A stretch of DNA of 64,000 nucleotides, from the NCBI GenBank assembly GCA_037179515.1, contig JAXCGZ010019297.1, positions 1-64,000 of the forward strand, written 5' to 3'. Below the pieces are notes generated by a model. The model had not been told where the DNA came from and did no database searches. It was given only the letters and a program-made list of their open reading frames with translations. Both the position numbers and the translations under genes were made by a program. The stretch is from Halocaridina rubra (taxonomy: Eukaryota > Arthropoda > Malacostraca > Decapoda > Atyidae). Shown here piece after piece: positions 11,301 to 24,800 of this stretch. Every line of letters starts with the position of its first letter. The first letter of the stretch is position 1.

Positions 11301-13773
11301 AGAAAATGCACTTGGATCGCATTATCCGGCACAGCGAACTTAGCGAATTCCAAAACATGCTCCAGCCTCATCAACAGGCCACAACATCTGATGGTATGTA
11401 TTGTCTATTTGTCTTTATGCAAAAGCCATTATACCCCATGTAAAGGGGGGCTGAGTCAAAGCAAAACCCTTGACTCGTGATTGTATAATATTGCAGGTTT
11501 TCTGCATTGAAAAGATTGTTCTTGTTTTCTATTTTATTTGTCACTGTTAATCTCCTTTCATATGAGGGTAGACACATACAGGTTGGAGCAGGGGAATTAA
11601 GGCTGGATGCTCCTCTTTCCACCGTGCTGTGGGCTCGAACATGGAGTTGTAGTCGAGCACTCTATTGCGCTGCAGTGGTATCTCTTAGTAATTATGATGC
11701 ACTTTTTTAAAATCATAAACAGGTTATCCCTTTGTAATTGCAGAACGTAGATTTTGAAGAATTCATACAAAACTAAATATTTAATATTAGCATGCCTTTA
11801 TTATGAAAACACTGTGTGTTATTAATATTCTTAGAGAATCAGGATTTTGTAGTGAAGAGTAACGCAAGGGTGCTCTAGGGTTATTCATATTTACAAGACA
11901 AGCCACCTAACCTAACCTAACCTAGCTGAACAATTTGCAGGGTTATTTAACCTTACATGGGGTTACTCATTTTTACATGATCAGAGAATCCTTGTCTTCT
12001 TTTACTTTAGGAGTTTATTAAAAAGAATAAGGGAACAGGTGTCCCTCAAATTATGAATACCATTTCTTGCTTCATAACTGATATAACAGAATGAGGGTGG
12101 GTTGACTACAGTGATGCCCGCCTCTTAACCTCTTTCATTTTCATACTTTTGTGTCCATTTTGGTGACTACTGTGAGATAGTGTCACATTTTATAGTTAAA
12201 TTTTATGCTGTCCCCGAGAAATGTACCTGATCAGAATGATTGACGTAAATTTAGTATGGAGTTTGTCCTCGTTTTTAGTACGATTCTAAGTAAAATTAGA
12301 AGTTTTTTAAGCACGATATGAAAAAGTTAGTATTATATTGACTTTCTCATATTGTGTTCCAAAGTATATTAATATATTATTAAAGTAGTCAGCCCCAGAT
12401 CCAGCCTATCTGTGTCCACCTCCAACCAAATGGGGACTAAGACTGACTGAATTAGTTTTTATATATAGATATTTTTGTCATTTACCAATTCTCATTATTT
12501 GCAACATTATTTATAGTTATTTTTGTCATCGTTTACTGATTCTCATTATTCTCAACTTTCTCTACAGGTTCTACAATTCTGGACAGAGCTGTAACTGAGC
12601 ATAACTTGCTTGCAGCCAGTAAACTCTACAATAACATAACCTTCTCCGAATTAGGTGCCCTTCTGCAGATATCACCGGCCAAGGCTGAAAAGATCGCTAG
12701 CCAGATGATCACGGAGGGACGTATGAATGGCTATATTGATCAGGTGAGAAGAACATTATAGTGTTATCTTCACTCATCGTGTTTCTTTTTATTTTGCTAT
12801 ATGATTAGGAGACTGCTAACCACTGCTGTAGCGCAGTGGTTAAAGTGCTCGACTCGGGAAGTGACATGCCCATGTTCGAGCCCACCTCTGTAGCTCAGTG
12901 GTTAGAATATTTGACTTGTGTAGTGACAAACCCTTGTTGGAGCCCACTGCATGGTGTTAGGTCTTGATTCCCCAGCTCCAACCTGTCTCTGTCCATTCCC
13001 AACTGAATAGAGATAAATAGTGACACAAGACGGCCAAACAAACTATCACTTTATGATGAAGAGTAGAGAGTCATGGAATAGAGATTAATCGCAGATCAAG
13101 AGATGTGGGAGGTATAGCTACTAAGGGCTCAGAGTAGGGGTTGGAAAGAATGATCTATATCAAGGCAGAGTATGATCAGATAGTAAAATAGAACAGTATT
13201 GTGTGGTACTGAGTCTTTGTACTCCAGATGCATTTGAGAAAAAGCATATGGAGGCTTTGAAGTTAAAGAGAGAAGGAAATATTGTCTCCTCTTTTGCATA
13301 GAATGCACCCATTGACATTATGGAAAGAAATAAGAAATTGTAAAGTAATAGAATAAAAGAGAAAAAAAATTGACATATGCATTATATTTTGAGTTTATAT
13401 TATTTACATTTCATGTGTCACTGTTAATGCCCCATTATGGGGGTGAACACAGACTGATTGGAGCTGGGGAAATAAGGCTGTTTGCCTTTTCTACTGCCCT
13501 GGGATGAGCTTGATCACGGGTCTGCTACTTCCCAAGATGAGTATTCTGACCACTTACACTATTGCAATCCCCTGAGATTTTGAGTTTAAAATAAGCCATA
13601 TTTATTGTTTCCAGATCGATGGCATTCTTCATTTTGAGGCGCGCGATGTTCTACCGCAGTGGGACAAGCAGATTCAGTCTCTCTGCTTTCAGGTTAACGG
13701 CATAATTGAGAAGATAAACGTTGCTCATCCCGAATGGGTTGCAAAAATTATGGATGAGCAAATGGTGCAGTAG
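5391..13773 (+). CDS. COPS4: COP9 signalosome complex subunit 4
   Basis: Coding exons: 5391-5467, 7516-7598, 8237-8355, 8537-8673, 9966-10080, 10548-10737, 11223-11393, 12568-12743 and 13615-13773 (stop TAG 13771). All junctions are GT/AG and stay in frame, giving 408 residues against 406 in human CSN4. The product is a scaffold subunit of the COP9 signalosome, which removes NEDD8 from cullin-RING ubiquitin ligases in nucleus and cytosol. Clear family signatures are [67 protein letters not shown] and CFQVN near the C-terminus. The PCI domain should span roughly residues 197-365 (exons 6-9). The start [12 protein letters not shown] is chosen because it aligns with the family N-terminus and the GSHKD motif. 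Variant poly-A signals ATTAAA lie at 14187 and 14195. Introns carry LINE and SINE insertions. Confidence 0.95.
5535..5765 (-). mobile_element. CR1/jockey-like LINE 3' end, degenerate
   Basis: Lies in CSN4 intron 1. It matches the 3'-terminal block at 16163-16400 and 18092-18282 ('cttacgggaaagaacc', 'tctgatcggttccg', 'ctacttcctcgcttagc', 'ccttacatcctgcaaag'). It has point changes and small gaps. Confidence 0.7.
5768..5935 (+). repeat. dispersed repeat, family B
   Basis: First of about ten copies of a 170-bp element. Its markers are 'gtggctgagtcaaagcac', 'cctcagtcactcctcttag' and 'gtttgggtcatccactgg'. Other copies: 14598-14765, 40035-40225, 42757-42935, 47710-47880, 49672-49840 and 54243-54445 on +; 9535-9785 and 35785-35990 on -. 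Fragments are at 7070-7135 and 33895-33960. Probably a SINE, but no clear A/B box is seen. Confidence 0.7.
6138..6265 (-). mobile_element. LINE 3' end fragment (poly-A class)
   Basis: Begins at a T-run (6139-6147), followed by 'gaatgtgacaccaggacggg' and 'gagcctgggcac'. This is the same 3' end as at 4365-4445. Heavily truncated, within CSN4 intron 1. Confidence 0.6.
6266..7060. other. CSN4 intron 1 sequence, nothing further recognised
   Basis: AT-rich intron with 'aacctaacctag'-type TTAGG pentamers around 6645. No exon or RNA gene seen. Confidence 0.5.
7203..7361 (-). repeat. tRNA-derived SINE, family A
   Basis: On the - strand the element starts with a tRNA-like head (A box near 'cacagtggttagagtactc', B box near 'gattgagccc'). 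It ends 'tgtgtccacccccataaag' then 'attaatagtgacac'. This is the commonest repeat in the window. Copies on -: 11531-11680, 13411-13575, 19510-19655, 25650-25815, 41865-41997, 42307-42455, 45580-45722, 48340-48485, 49395-49550, 51218-51364, 51570-51640 (partial). Copies on +: 12822-13035, 21570-21690, 53815-53965. Partial + copies: 12385-12450, 25875-25940 and 46012-46115. Confidence 0.8.
7625..7780 (+). repeat. tRNA-derived SINE, family C (partial)
   Basis: Begins within the donor-proximal part of CSN4 intron 2. It carries the body motifs 'ctcaaggtaatggttacac', 'cgtaagaaggtactgtcc' and 'tagaaaacaagtccgtaa'. The head is missing or decayed. Confidence 0.6.
9000..9425 (-). mobile_element. jockey-like LINE reverse transcriptase fragment
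   Basis: The - strand at 9229-9002 encodes [15 protein letters not shown], then [19 protein letters not shown] and SGSRP. This is the palm region around the catalytic Y-x-D-D box of jockey-clade RTs. Upstream sequence to about 9425 continues the same domain in broken frames. Decayed; lies in CSN4 intron 4. Confidence 0.75.
9535..9785 (-). repeat. dispersed repeat, family B
   Basis: Reverse-oriented copy of the family described at 5768. Markers are 'ctgtggatgacccaagcaag', 'agagctaaggggagtgatc' and 'gtgtgctttgac' with 'ccttacaagggg'. Lies in CSN4 intron 4. Confidence 0.7.
10870..11165. repeat. repeat with internal tandem duplication
   Basis: Two near-identical blocks, about 11003-11065 and 11095-11155, share 'ggtattcttg', 'cttcc', 'ctcagggggaaaaattgtct'. 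They are preceded by 'gaaaatacaaaggagggga'. A related copy lies at 25955-26125 and a short piece at 45535-45580. Lies in CSN4 intron 6, ending about 60 bp before exon 7. Confidence 0.65.
11531..11680 (-). repeat. tRNA-derived SINE, family A
   Basis: Same body and head as the copy at 7203; lies in CSN4 intron 7. Confidence 0.7.
11828..11990 (-). repeat. MITE-like AATAACCC element
   Basis: Reverse-oriented copy of the family best seen at 24165. It has 'ggattttgtagtgaagagta', 'gctctagggttattcatatt', an internal run of CCTAA pentamers, 'catggggttactcat' and 'tttttacatgatca' at the far end. Lies in CSN4 intron 7. Confidence 0.6.
12822..13035 (+). repeat. family A SINE with two tRNA-like heads
   Basis: Two consecutive heads occur: 'gtagcgcagtggttaaagtg' ending 'ttcgagccc', then 'gtagctcagtggttagaata' ending 'ttggagccc'. 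One shared body follows. The second head matches the tRNA A box TAGCTCAGTGG closely. Lies in CSN4 intron 8. Confidence 0.75.
13411..13575 (-). repeat. tRNA-derived SINE, family A
   Basis: Standard family A body and head, ending about 40 bp upstream of CSN4 exon 9. Confidence 0.7.
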
Positions 13774-14597
13774 TTTGAGCATTTAAGCTTTGTATTAGAG
13801 AATTGGTTCGTACGTGGAGGGGTTTGCCATTTGGCTCAGCTGTTTTGGTGGCGGCTGTTTGAACGCCAAACCCATTTTGACGGTTGGTGTTTTGTCGTTG
13901 AGATTATTATATTTGAAAACCTAACCTAACTAGTTATATGAAACAGATGGCAACCAAACAACATCATCTGTAATAGAATGGATGTCTAGTTACATTTTTA
14001 TATATCAATTAATCATTGCCTATTACAATACTGTACTTGTTTCCGTATTAACACCCTGAAATTTAGAACTGAAAATATTATCTTTTGTTAGTATTGCTCA
14101 ATATCATTACTGTAAGAAAACAAATCTTAGGAAATATTCTTTTGACATACTATATATACCCTTATCTTGTTGATTAATTAATTTTTATTAAATTATTAAA
14201 ATTTGCATTCTCGAAGCCTTGCAACTAGGACAGACACAGTATTAGTGTAAAACAAGGCAGAATTTAAAATTTACTAGATATACATGCTTAGAAATAATGT
14301 ATCTCGCTATATTTCTGTCATTTCACAGAAAGAACGAAAGTTATGATATCATGGCTTTAATTTTTTTTTTATATAGATTTGGAGTCTGTAACATTATATT
14401 TTTTCTGTGCTATTAGCAAGAAAATTTAACAGGCCTCTTCTTTTCATGCAATATTTATTTGAAGTTTCAATGTTTATCCCCACAAAAGAGACTTGAATAG
14501 TTATGTAATACTGGACTGGAACAAGTAAATCATAAGAACAGAGTAAGTGCTTTCTTTTTTCCATATTCGTTGAGCAAGTACACTTATATGCAAGTAC

Positions 14598-14765
14598 TAT
14601 ATCCCCCTTTAAGGGGATGGCAAAGTCAAAGCACACATTCACAAGAAATTGATACTGTATACTTCTATTACTTCTCTTAGCTCCTTGGTGATAAAGGGTT
14701 CCACGTTTCATCCCCACTACCCAGCTTGGGTCATTCACAGGCTAATTGGGCTAGGGTCTTCTACA
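14598..14765 (+). repeat. dispersed repeat, family B
   Basis: Has 'ccccctttaaggggatggca', 'gtcaaagcacacatt', 'cttctcttagctccttgg' and 'cttgggtcattcacagg'. Followed about 40 bp later by a long (AT)n tract. Confidence 0.75.
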
Positions 14766-14805
14766 GCCCATATGAAGACCACAAAAATATTGAATCTCTC
14801 TAGTA

Positions 14806-15241
<436 letters not shown>

Positions 15242-15754
15242 TATATGAAATTAAATATAAGCGATCCTTAGTAATAATAATAACAGTAATAGCAATAATA
15301 ATAATAATGGCTGTAATTCCTCTTCTCATTAAACTAACACCTTACTCTCAAACTTTATATTCAATCACTCAATATTAAATTTAATTTAGTTGCTCAAAAT
15401 AATTTTTACATTTTCTACGAATGGAGTCCAAATATTACGTTTTCTATAAATGTTATAAGCAAATACTATTATAACAATAGAATATATTCATTTATAAAAC
15501 TATTTCATTATTTACAACTAAATATCAGTCAAAATTCACTTTATGTTAAGTATAGTTTATCAGAACATCCATCTATCTGTCTGTCTATCTATCTATCTAT
15601 CGATTTATCTATACTTTAATGAGTATCTTTATTCCTCAATTTCTAAAATAAAGTTTCTACTCCCAGGTAGACTCTTCAGCCTGTCAGTGGGATCAATTTG
15701 ACAATTGATCCTTAATTCTCTGATGCATATGTATCTTAACAAAAACATCGTTTG

Positions 15755-16145
<391 letters not shown>

Positions 16146-16162
16146 CTGTGTTTGTGTGTATG

Positions 16163-16460
16163 TGATTACCTAATTGTGTTTACGGGAAAGAGCCCAAAGC
16201 TCGTATCTTCCCGTCTCCTCATCGGTTCCATATTATACTTAGTGATACTTATCATACCTGTCCTTAAAACTATGGATTGAGATAGCATTAACTACCTCCT
16301 CGCTTAGCCAATTCCAATTATCAACTACTCTTACACTGAAAAAGTATTTCCTTACATCCTGCAAAGAAGTTTTCTTACAAAGCTTCAAACTATGACCTCT
16401 AGTTCTAGAGCCAGCCATATCAAAATATCGTCTCCAGATCGGTTCCATTTTGTACTTAGT
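16163..16460 (-). mobile_element. CR1/jockey-like LINE 3' end copy
   Basis: 3'-terminal piece only. The - strand encodes RRYFDMAGSRTRGHSLKLCK, then [18 protein letters not shown] and FKDRYDKYH. It ends in a UTR finishing 'aacacaattaggtaatcac' next to a short CA-rich stretch. Confidence 0.75.
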
Positions 16461-16468
16461 CACGGGTG

Positions 16469-18082
<1,614 letters not shown>

Positions 18083-18091
18083 GTGTGTGTG

Positions 18092-18388
<297 letters not shown>

Positions 18389-18394
18389 TTATAG

Positions 18395-18605
18395 AAAAAA
18401 AAAAAAAACTTTATTTCCATTTCATTATACAATGGGTATTCATCAGCCGGGGCAAGCCCCAACCCCCCACTGTGGTGTCCAACCACAGCAGTTCCTGCCA
18501 GTAAACAGCTTAAACTCTCGGTCTTGGACGGGAACCGATCTTTCGACCTCGTGAATGCGAAGCCAGCGCGTTACCACTGTACTAGCCAGCAGAAAGATTT
18601 TTCAC
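18395..18605 (-). repeat. tRNA-derived SINE with poly-A tail
   Basis: On the - strand: 'tagtacagtggtaacgcg', 'ctggcttcgcattcacgagg' and 'ggttcccgtcc' form a tRNA-like head. The element then ends in A-rich sequence (T-rich plus strand precedes 'actttatttccatttc', with A13 at 18394-18408 just outside). It differs in body from families A and C. Confidence 0.6.
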
Positions 18606-19288
18606 GCACGAACGACACACACAATTCCTCCTCACCACAAATTACTGATCTTTTCCTAAAGACTGATTGAAAGAAAAAGTGATTAGCATTAACGACCTGT
18701 GATAAGAATGATTAGCAGGTAGAATAATGTTTATATTGTGAAGTTGCTGATTTGACCTGGTTCATGGCCGCCGACCTGCCTAGTCACAGGAAATGGATCG
18801 CTCCTGATTAGCTTCAGTCTGGGTCATCCTGCCGCCGTGTTCAGGTCAACTAGATTTAGGTCTCATGTTCTTTGTTCTCCGCCTGAACAGAGCTTCAGTC
18901 TACAAGGTACAATACGATCCAAAATATATTTTTTTCGATTTTTTTTTTATCGTATCTTTAGAAGGCAACCGTCCTAGCCCTTGGTAGAAAAGGGAGTCCG
19001 TGACTTAAAACCGGAACAACAACGGAAAACAAATTAATAACCCTTCATGTAGGTGTAGCTTTGACATATGGCTTGGCATGTGGGTGGGGTAAAATTTGTG
19101 CGGCAATATGTCGCATATTACTGGTTAATGTTTTTTAATGTGTGATTTTAATGTCTGTGCATGAATAATTCCATTTCCGCCATTGTTTAAACGCTTTTTT
19201 ATTATTATTATTATTATTGAGTGATATTGCTGATATTCGTAATTTTTAATGTGTAATAAAAAAAAATTTCTTCTAATGGAGCGTTTAA

Positions 19289-19310
19289 AATATTATTATT
19301 ATTATTATTA

Positions 19311-19365
<55 letters not shown>

Positions 19366-19402
19366 TTTACTATTTATCTATTTATTTTATCTATCTATTT
19401 AT
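19289..19402. repeat. (ATT)n microsatellite
   Basis: ATT/TTA triplets with one GTT interruption, then TTTA/TCTA-like repeats. Confidence 0.95.
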
Positions 19403-19509
19403 TTATTCATTTGGTGATATATTTCAGTACCAATTAAAACTATTCAGTCTACTGCTTTGTTTTCTTTATTTTAAGAGTATTTTTACCGTTTTCTGTGTTA
19501 CAATTAGTT

Positions 19510-19655
19510 ACTTATCGAATGGGGGTGGACACAGACAGGTTGCAGCTGGGGGACTATGACTGGGTGTCCTTGACGCTCCGTGGGGGTTCAAACCCGTGTC
19601 TGTCAGACTCTTTATTTCCTGAGTAGTACTTTACCACTGAGCTACTGCGACCCTC
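19510..19655 (-). repeat. tRNA-derived SINE, family A
   Basis: Body 'gaatgggggtggacacagac' and head ending 'accactgagctactgcgacc' as in the other copies. Confidence 0.7.
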
Positions 19656-19734
19656 TATGCCTCAAACGAAATGGAGAAGTTTTAGTAATAATTTTATTTG
19701 GTCAATAAATTCAGAAGCATTCAATAATTACAGT

Positions 19735-19870
19735 AAAATTGGTGCCATGACTTTTATCAAGGCTAGGTTAGGTTAAAATTTAAGTTTGGCCATTATCAAC
19801 AGCGACCAACTGAAGATTCCAGACTTCAACTCGGCCCCAATTGAAGAATTAGGACCCATACTAATTTCAT
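19735..19870. repeat. diverged dispersed repeat with TTAGG pentamers and CAACTG motifs
   Basis: Contains 'cttttatcaaggctaggtta', 'ggttaaaa', 'ttatcaacagcgaccaact' and 'gaagattccag'. A similar arrangement occurs at 54775-54880. No coding potential. Confidence 0.4.
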
Positions 19871-20019
19871 GTCTCCATGCTTCATGACCTCCAAAATGGT
19901 GATTAAATGATTTCATGTCCGTTAGGACAGAATTACTACATAATCTTCTAAGTTAATTTCTGGTTAACACTGGATCTGGTCACAGTGATCAATATTGCAA
20001 GGAGAATTAGACTTATTTT

Positions 20020-20240
20020 TCTAGCCAATCACAGCTCGGCTCCTCGGCTGTACCAGTGCCTCTCGTCCAATCATAGCCCGGCTCGCAGGCTCTCTCTAAA
20101 CATTAAAAACAAAAACAACGACGACATACCTGTTTTCTGCTTGTAGTGACGACATAACACAAAAAAACGAGGAAGTTCATGTTATTTCGCTATTCAGGAG
20201 GATTTCTTAAGTAAATTTAGTGTTATTGGTACGTTTTTTA
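20020..20240 (+). promoter_or_regulatory. candidate promoter/5' exon of the AMPK beta gene
   Basis: A relatively GC-rich, CpG-containing patch in AT-rich DNA with two CCAATCA boxes (20024 and 20077) in a repeated 'caatca-agc-cggctc' context. It lies 1.6 kb upstream of the first coding exon, which has a splice acceptor in its 5' UTR (AG at 21873-21874). An upstream non-coding exon is therefore expected. Inferred only; the exact TSS and donor are not resolved. Confidence 0.35.
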
Positions 20241-20244
20241 TTTT

Positions 20245-21560
20245 TTATTTTGGATGTTTATATAATTAAAAAACGAATATTGTGATAAATTAGGCTGGTT
20301 TATAAGGTGAAGGATTACGCATGAAACATACATTAAAATGTAGGATATTGTGTGTTTACGTCAGAATAACATTTATTAGGTCAGGATATGCATACAAATA
20401 AGTCCTCAGCAGGTAATACTGCTGTGTTATTCCGCTGTATTCTGCTTTTGTCTTCAGAGGCTAAAGATTATCACTATTAAATTAATTACGTCATTTTGTA
20501 TTGACACTACTTAAGCTTTCCTATGGTAGGTCAAGTGTAGTGCAGACAAGGTCTTATTTCACCATAATTTTGTAAAAAATTTTGGTAATTGTATACTTTT
20601 CACAGCCTATTACATAAATAAAACGAATTTTTACAATTGGACCCATCTCAAAATTATATTTTTCCTATTTATATGTTTTGAATGAATTTGACCTTAAAAA
20701 TCGTTGGGAAATGCATGCTAATCTAACCTTACATGAGATAACATTGAAATAGTAATTTACAAAATTTTTCCTATGCATTTTACCTGTTGGTAATGAATGT
20801 GACCTTGATAATTGTTGTAAATTATTTCGTTTTAGCTTAGCATCCTTTTCCGACAGTGTTCATGGTCAAATACATTTAAAACGCAACCAAAACCCTAGGA
20901 AGAATATCATATTCACCTTCAAATTGAGACGGGTGCAGCAGTAAAAATTTAGTGTGAGAAAATTTTATGAAATTTGTGTTAGTTCAGGCCAAATTAAAAC
21001 ATGAACTGAAACTAAAATCTTTGTTTTTAGTAGCTTTAGATAGTTGTTGTTGTTTTGCATTTTATAGTTCAATCGATGAGGGAGTGAAAGTAAACATTTA
21101 CCGATATATTACATCTAGGTTTTGGCTTCTGCCTTACAGTGGTGGGAAAAAGATGGAATAACCATGTTGGGTAGGGAAGTAGAGAATACAGTATACAAAA
21201 GCTCCCCTACTTACGAAAAACCGAGTTTCGAACATCACAGATACGAACAGAAAGTTACCCATTATCTACCCATGAATTAATGTATTGAACTGTATTCTTA
21301 CTTTATTACTGTATTAAAATTCATTAATATTGTATACTTATTTTTATGTTGTAGTTCAAGTGTCTAGCCTAAGTACTGTATAGTAGTACATAAGAATGTA
21401 CTGTACAGTATATGCTTATGCAGTTTTTTTTTACCTAAATACAACGTAGGAACAATTCTACTTATGAACAGACTTCTGGAATCTAACGCATTTGTAAGTT
21501 AGGGAGTGTCAGTATACGTCCAAACTTAAGCCAGCCAACCTAAACTCTTACAAATTCTGT
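20245..21560. other. probable 5' intron of AMPK beta, nothing recognised
   Basis: AT-rich sequence without long open frames similar to known proteins. A short segment at 21190-21510 ('ttacgaaaaaccgagtttcg' ... 'cttatgaacagacttctgga') has a related, roughly reversed counterpart at 28150-28470, suggesting an uncharacterised dispersed repeat. Confidence 0.45.
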
Positions 21561-21886
21561 AGTTTTGGGACCTGTTAGTACGATGAGTAGAGCGCTCATC
21601 TCGGGATGTGACAGACCCCTGTTTGAACCCACCATTGAGCATTAGGAGGGCCATCCAACCTGAATTCTCCAGCTTCAACTTGGAAAAAGGTGATGGTTCA
21701 AGAGGCTTCTCAATGAGCCAGAATTTCCTTTACCAAGTGCAAGTCCTCATGCAAACCTAAGACATACAGAGTCGAAAGTTGATTAAGATTTTGTATGCAG
21801 AATTCTTATACTTTATGCACACAGGCATTTATTTCATAAACAGATTAAATGAGTGTCTTCTTTACAACTCGCAGTATTCTTACAAC

Positions 21887-24800
21887 ATGGGCAATCATGC
21901 CTCGTCCGGAGAACGAAGAGATCGTCACAAATCCGGTGAACAGTATCAGGTAGCTTCCCCTGGACGACTCGACGGCCAGGCTTTTACCTTTGATAAGCCC
22001 AAGGGCCCAAAAATTCTCGCCCAGCAACATTCGGAAGAGGAACACGAACCAGTCATTATCAAACCAGCCAAGGTGAGGCATTATTTTCGTGTATCAAAAT
22101 AAAGAGCTTTTAAAATCGTATGAATATAATGTTTTCTTGTGACCATTTGTCCTAGAAGATAGATATTTTAGTATATTTTACCAGATTCTCATTACTTTCA
22201 GTCAGCAACCGAGGGAAAAGAAAATGAGGATCCCGTTCCCATCAGACCACGTCCCGTTTTGCCTCCTCAAGGAAATAAGAAACTACTTCCATTTGTCATA
22301 AAATGGACAGGTGGTGGTCAAAAAGTGGCTATAGCTGGCACCTTCAATCAGTGGCAGCAAATCCCCATGGCCAAAAGGTAAGGAGTATGTCTTTTATATA
22401 TTTCATCTTTCCTTGTGTTTGAGGTATATTTTTCAATTGTTTTATGCCTTCCAAGATATATTTGTTATGTATGAGAATGACACTGGGATGGGCAAAGCAA
22501 ATTCCCTCTTGAGAGAAAGAATAAGTAGTGGCCTTAAGGACAAGGTATGAATAAGCGAATGAAAAACCATAAGAAAAAGACAGGCTGAAAGAATAGAGTA
22601 AGGAAGACCTAGAAATATGGCAAGATTAGGCCATGAGATCACAGTAGATCAGTTTTTTGAAGGGAGAAAGATCATAAGAAGTAGGGAAGATAGGAGGTGG
22701 AAGAGAGTTTCAGAGTCTGGAGGGGAAGGAATTATCAGTTACTGCATTGACCAATCTACGATATTCACATTTATATATGTGTACTGTACTGATGTGGACT
22801 ACGGAATAAATTGCCTTAGCTATGATGTTGAGTCAGTGGGGCTTCAAAAGTTTCAGCAAGGCACAAATCAATATTTTCTTTAGCAAACTTTAATGTTTTG
22901 AAAACTGTAGTGGACTAATGTCAGTATTTCAATACTGAGTTGCACCATTTTATATATGTTTTTTTCTGTCTTTTTTTCCATTTTCTAGCCAATTTGCTTT
23001 AACTGCTGGGGCCATCTGATGTACAGTCGTTGACTTTTTCCAGATGGGTTTGTTGCTTGGCTTATTAAATAAGATCCTATATAATGGTGACATAAAAGCT
23101 GTTAAATGTTAGAATGAGTGAGTGGCTGAGTAAAAGGTGATAGGAAGTAATTGTCATAATTGACAGTTACTCTAGAGATTTTATGTTGATGTAATTATAC
23201 TCTATGAAGTTTATTTTGTTTTTCATTCTAGTTAAAAAATCTTCGTAGCAATGGGTTCCCTACCTGTGTAATTTTTTTTTTTTCCTTCATGAAAAGTACA
23301 GTAGAGTCTCTATTACTTTGACTATTCTTTCAGCCTGTCCGTTTCGTATTGTTTATCATTCTCTTATTTCTGCCTTGTCCTTAAGCTGCTACATTTTCTT
23401 CTTGGTGCTTTCTTGGTTCACGGACCTGATGAGGGCAAATTTTTTTGGCCTGTCATGGTGTCGCACTTGTAAAAAAAGAAACATTTTGTGTACTGTATAT
23501 ATGGAATGTTTTATGATTTATTTTTTCCATCCTATTGTAAAAGACTTCACAGTGATCGTTGACCTACCAGAGTATGTATTTTTTTTTTAAATTGACAATA
23601 ACAGTAGAGAATTTATGTATCTATAAACTAATTGTCTATAATATTTTTTTTTCCATCCTAGTGAAAAGGACTTCATAGCGATCGTTGATCTTCCCGAGGG
23701 CGAACATGAGTACAAATTCATGGTCGACGGGGAGTGGAAGGTCAGCTCAGAGGAGGCCTCTGTTGAGAATACCTTGGGCACGAAAAATAACTGCATCAGG
23801 ATCATGGAGAAGGACTTCGAGGAATTCGAAAATGCCCTTCTGAAGGACCCTAATGATAAAGAAAATCCATTAAGTAATAAATTATTAAATGTCAAGGACA
23901 AAGATGAAGGTAAGAAAGTTTTGGATTTTGTATAGATGAGTAACCCCAAGAACCCAGTGTCAAGTAAAATAACCTTGTAAATTGTAGAGTTGGGTTAAAT
24001 TAGTTTAGTTGAGTTGCCATGTAAATATGAATAACCCTAGAGCACCCTGGGGATACTGTTCTTTACAAGATCCGGTTAGAAAGTATTGATCTTGTATTTA
24101 TAAATATGAATAACCTGAGAGCACCATGAGATTACTTTGCTTTACAAGATCAATAAGAAGTTTGGATCTTGTAAAGATGAGTAACCCCAGACCCTTCTGT
24201 AAAGTTACATAATCTCATAAACTGTTAGGTTAGTTGAGGTCAAGGTAAATGACTTGCCATGTAAATTTGAATAACCCTAGTGCACCCTGGGGTTATTTTT
24301 CTTTATGTGATTAGAGTTTTTCTCTCTACCCACCATGCATAGGATATTTGCACATTGTAATTTATATAGTATTTTAGGACTGTTTATTGCATGTGACTTA
24401 CATGCAAGTAATTTCCATCATTATAACTGGTTTTGTGCCATTTTATAGTTTTTTGTATCTTCTTATTTCTCCTTTTCCTCACTCAGTTGCTTACCATGCT
24501 GAAACCATTTGGCTTTTAGTCTTTTGACTTATGCCAGGTGGGCTTGTTGCTTAGCTTATGATAGTAATAATAATAATACAATAATACAGTATATTGTTTT
24601 AGTTTATTTATTGAACAATTATTTTTATATTGATCAAGCACTCTTAATAGCACTTGTATTCTATATTCATATCTCGTTATCAGACCCGACCCTAAGCTAA
24701 CCTAACCTGATCTTGTCCTAACCTAACTTAATTGCTTCCTAGGCATGTTTTAGGTTAGCGAGTTTTGCTATGCAGTATTTGAAGGCTATATATATTTTTT

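Noticed and set aside
12886..12950. Genuine tRNA gene
   Set aside because: A and B boxes are present, but no full cloverleaf is evident, and the same head recurs with the same non-tRNA body in many copies, so it is a SINE. The same reasoning applies to 30738-30805 and 44865-44930.
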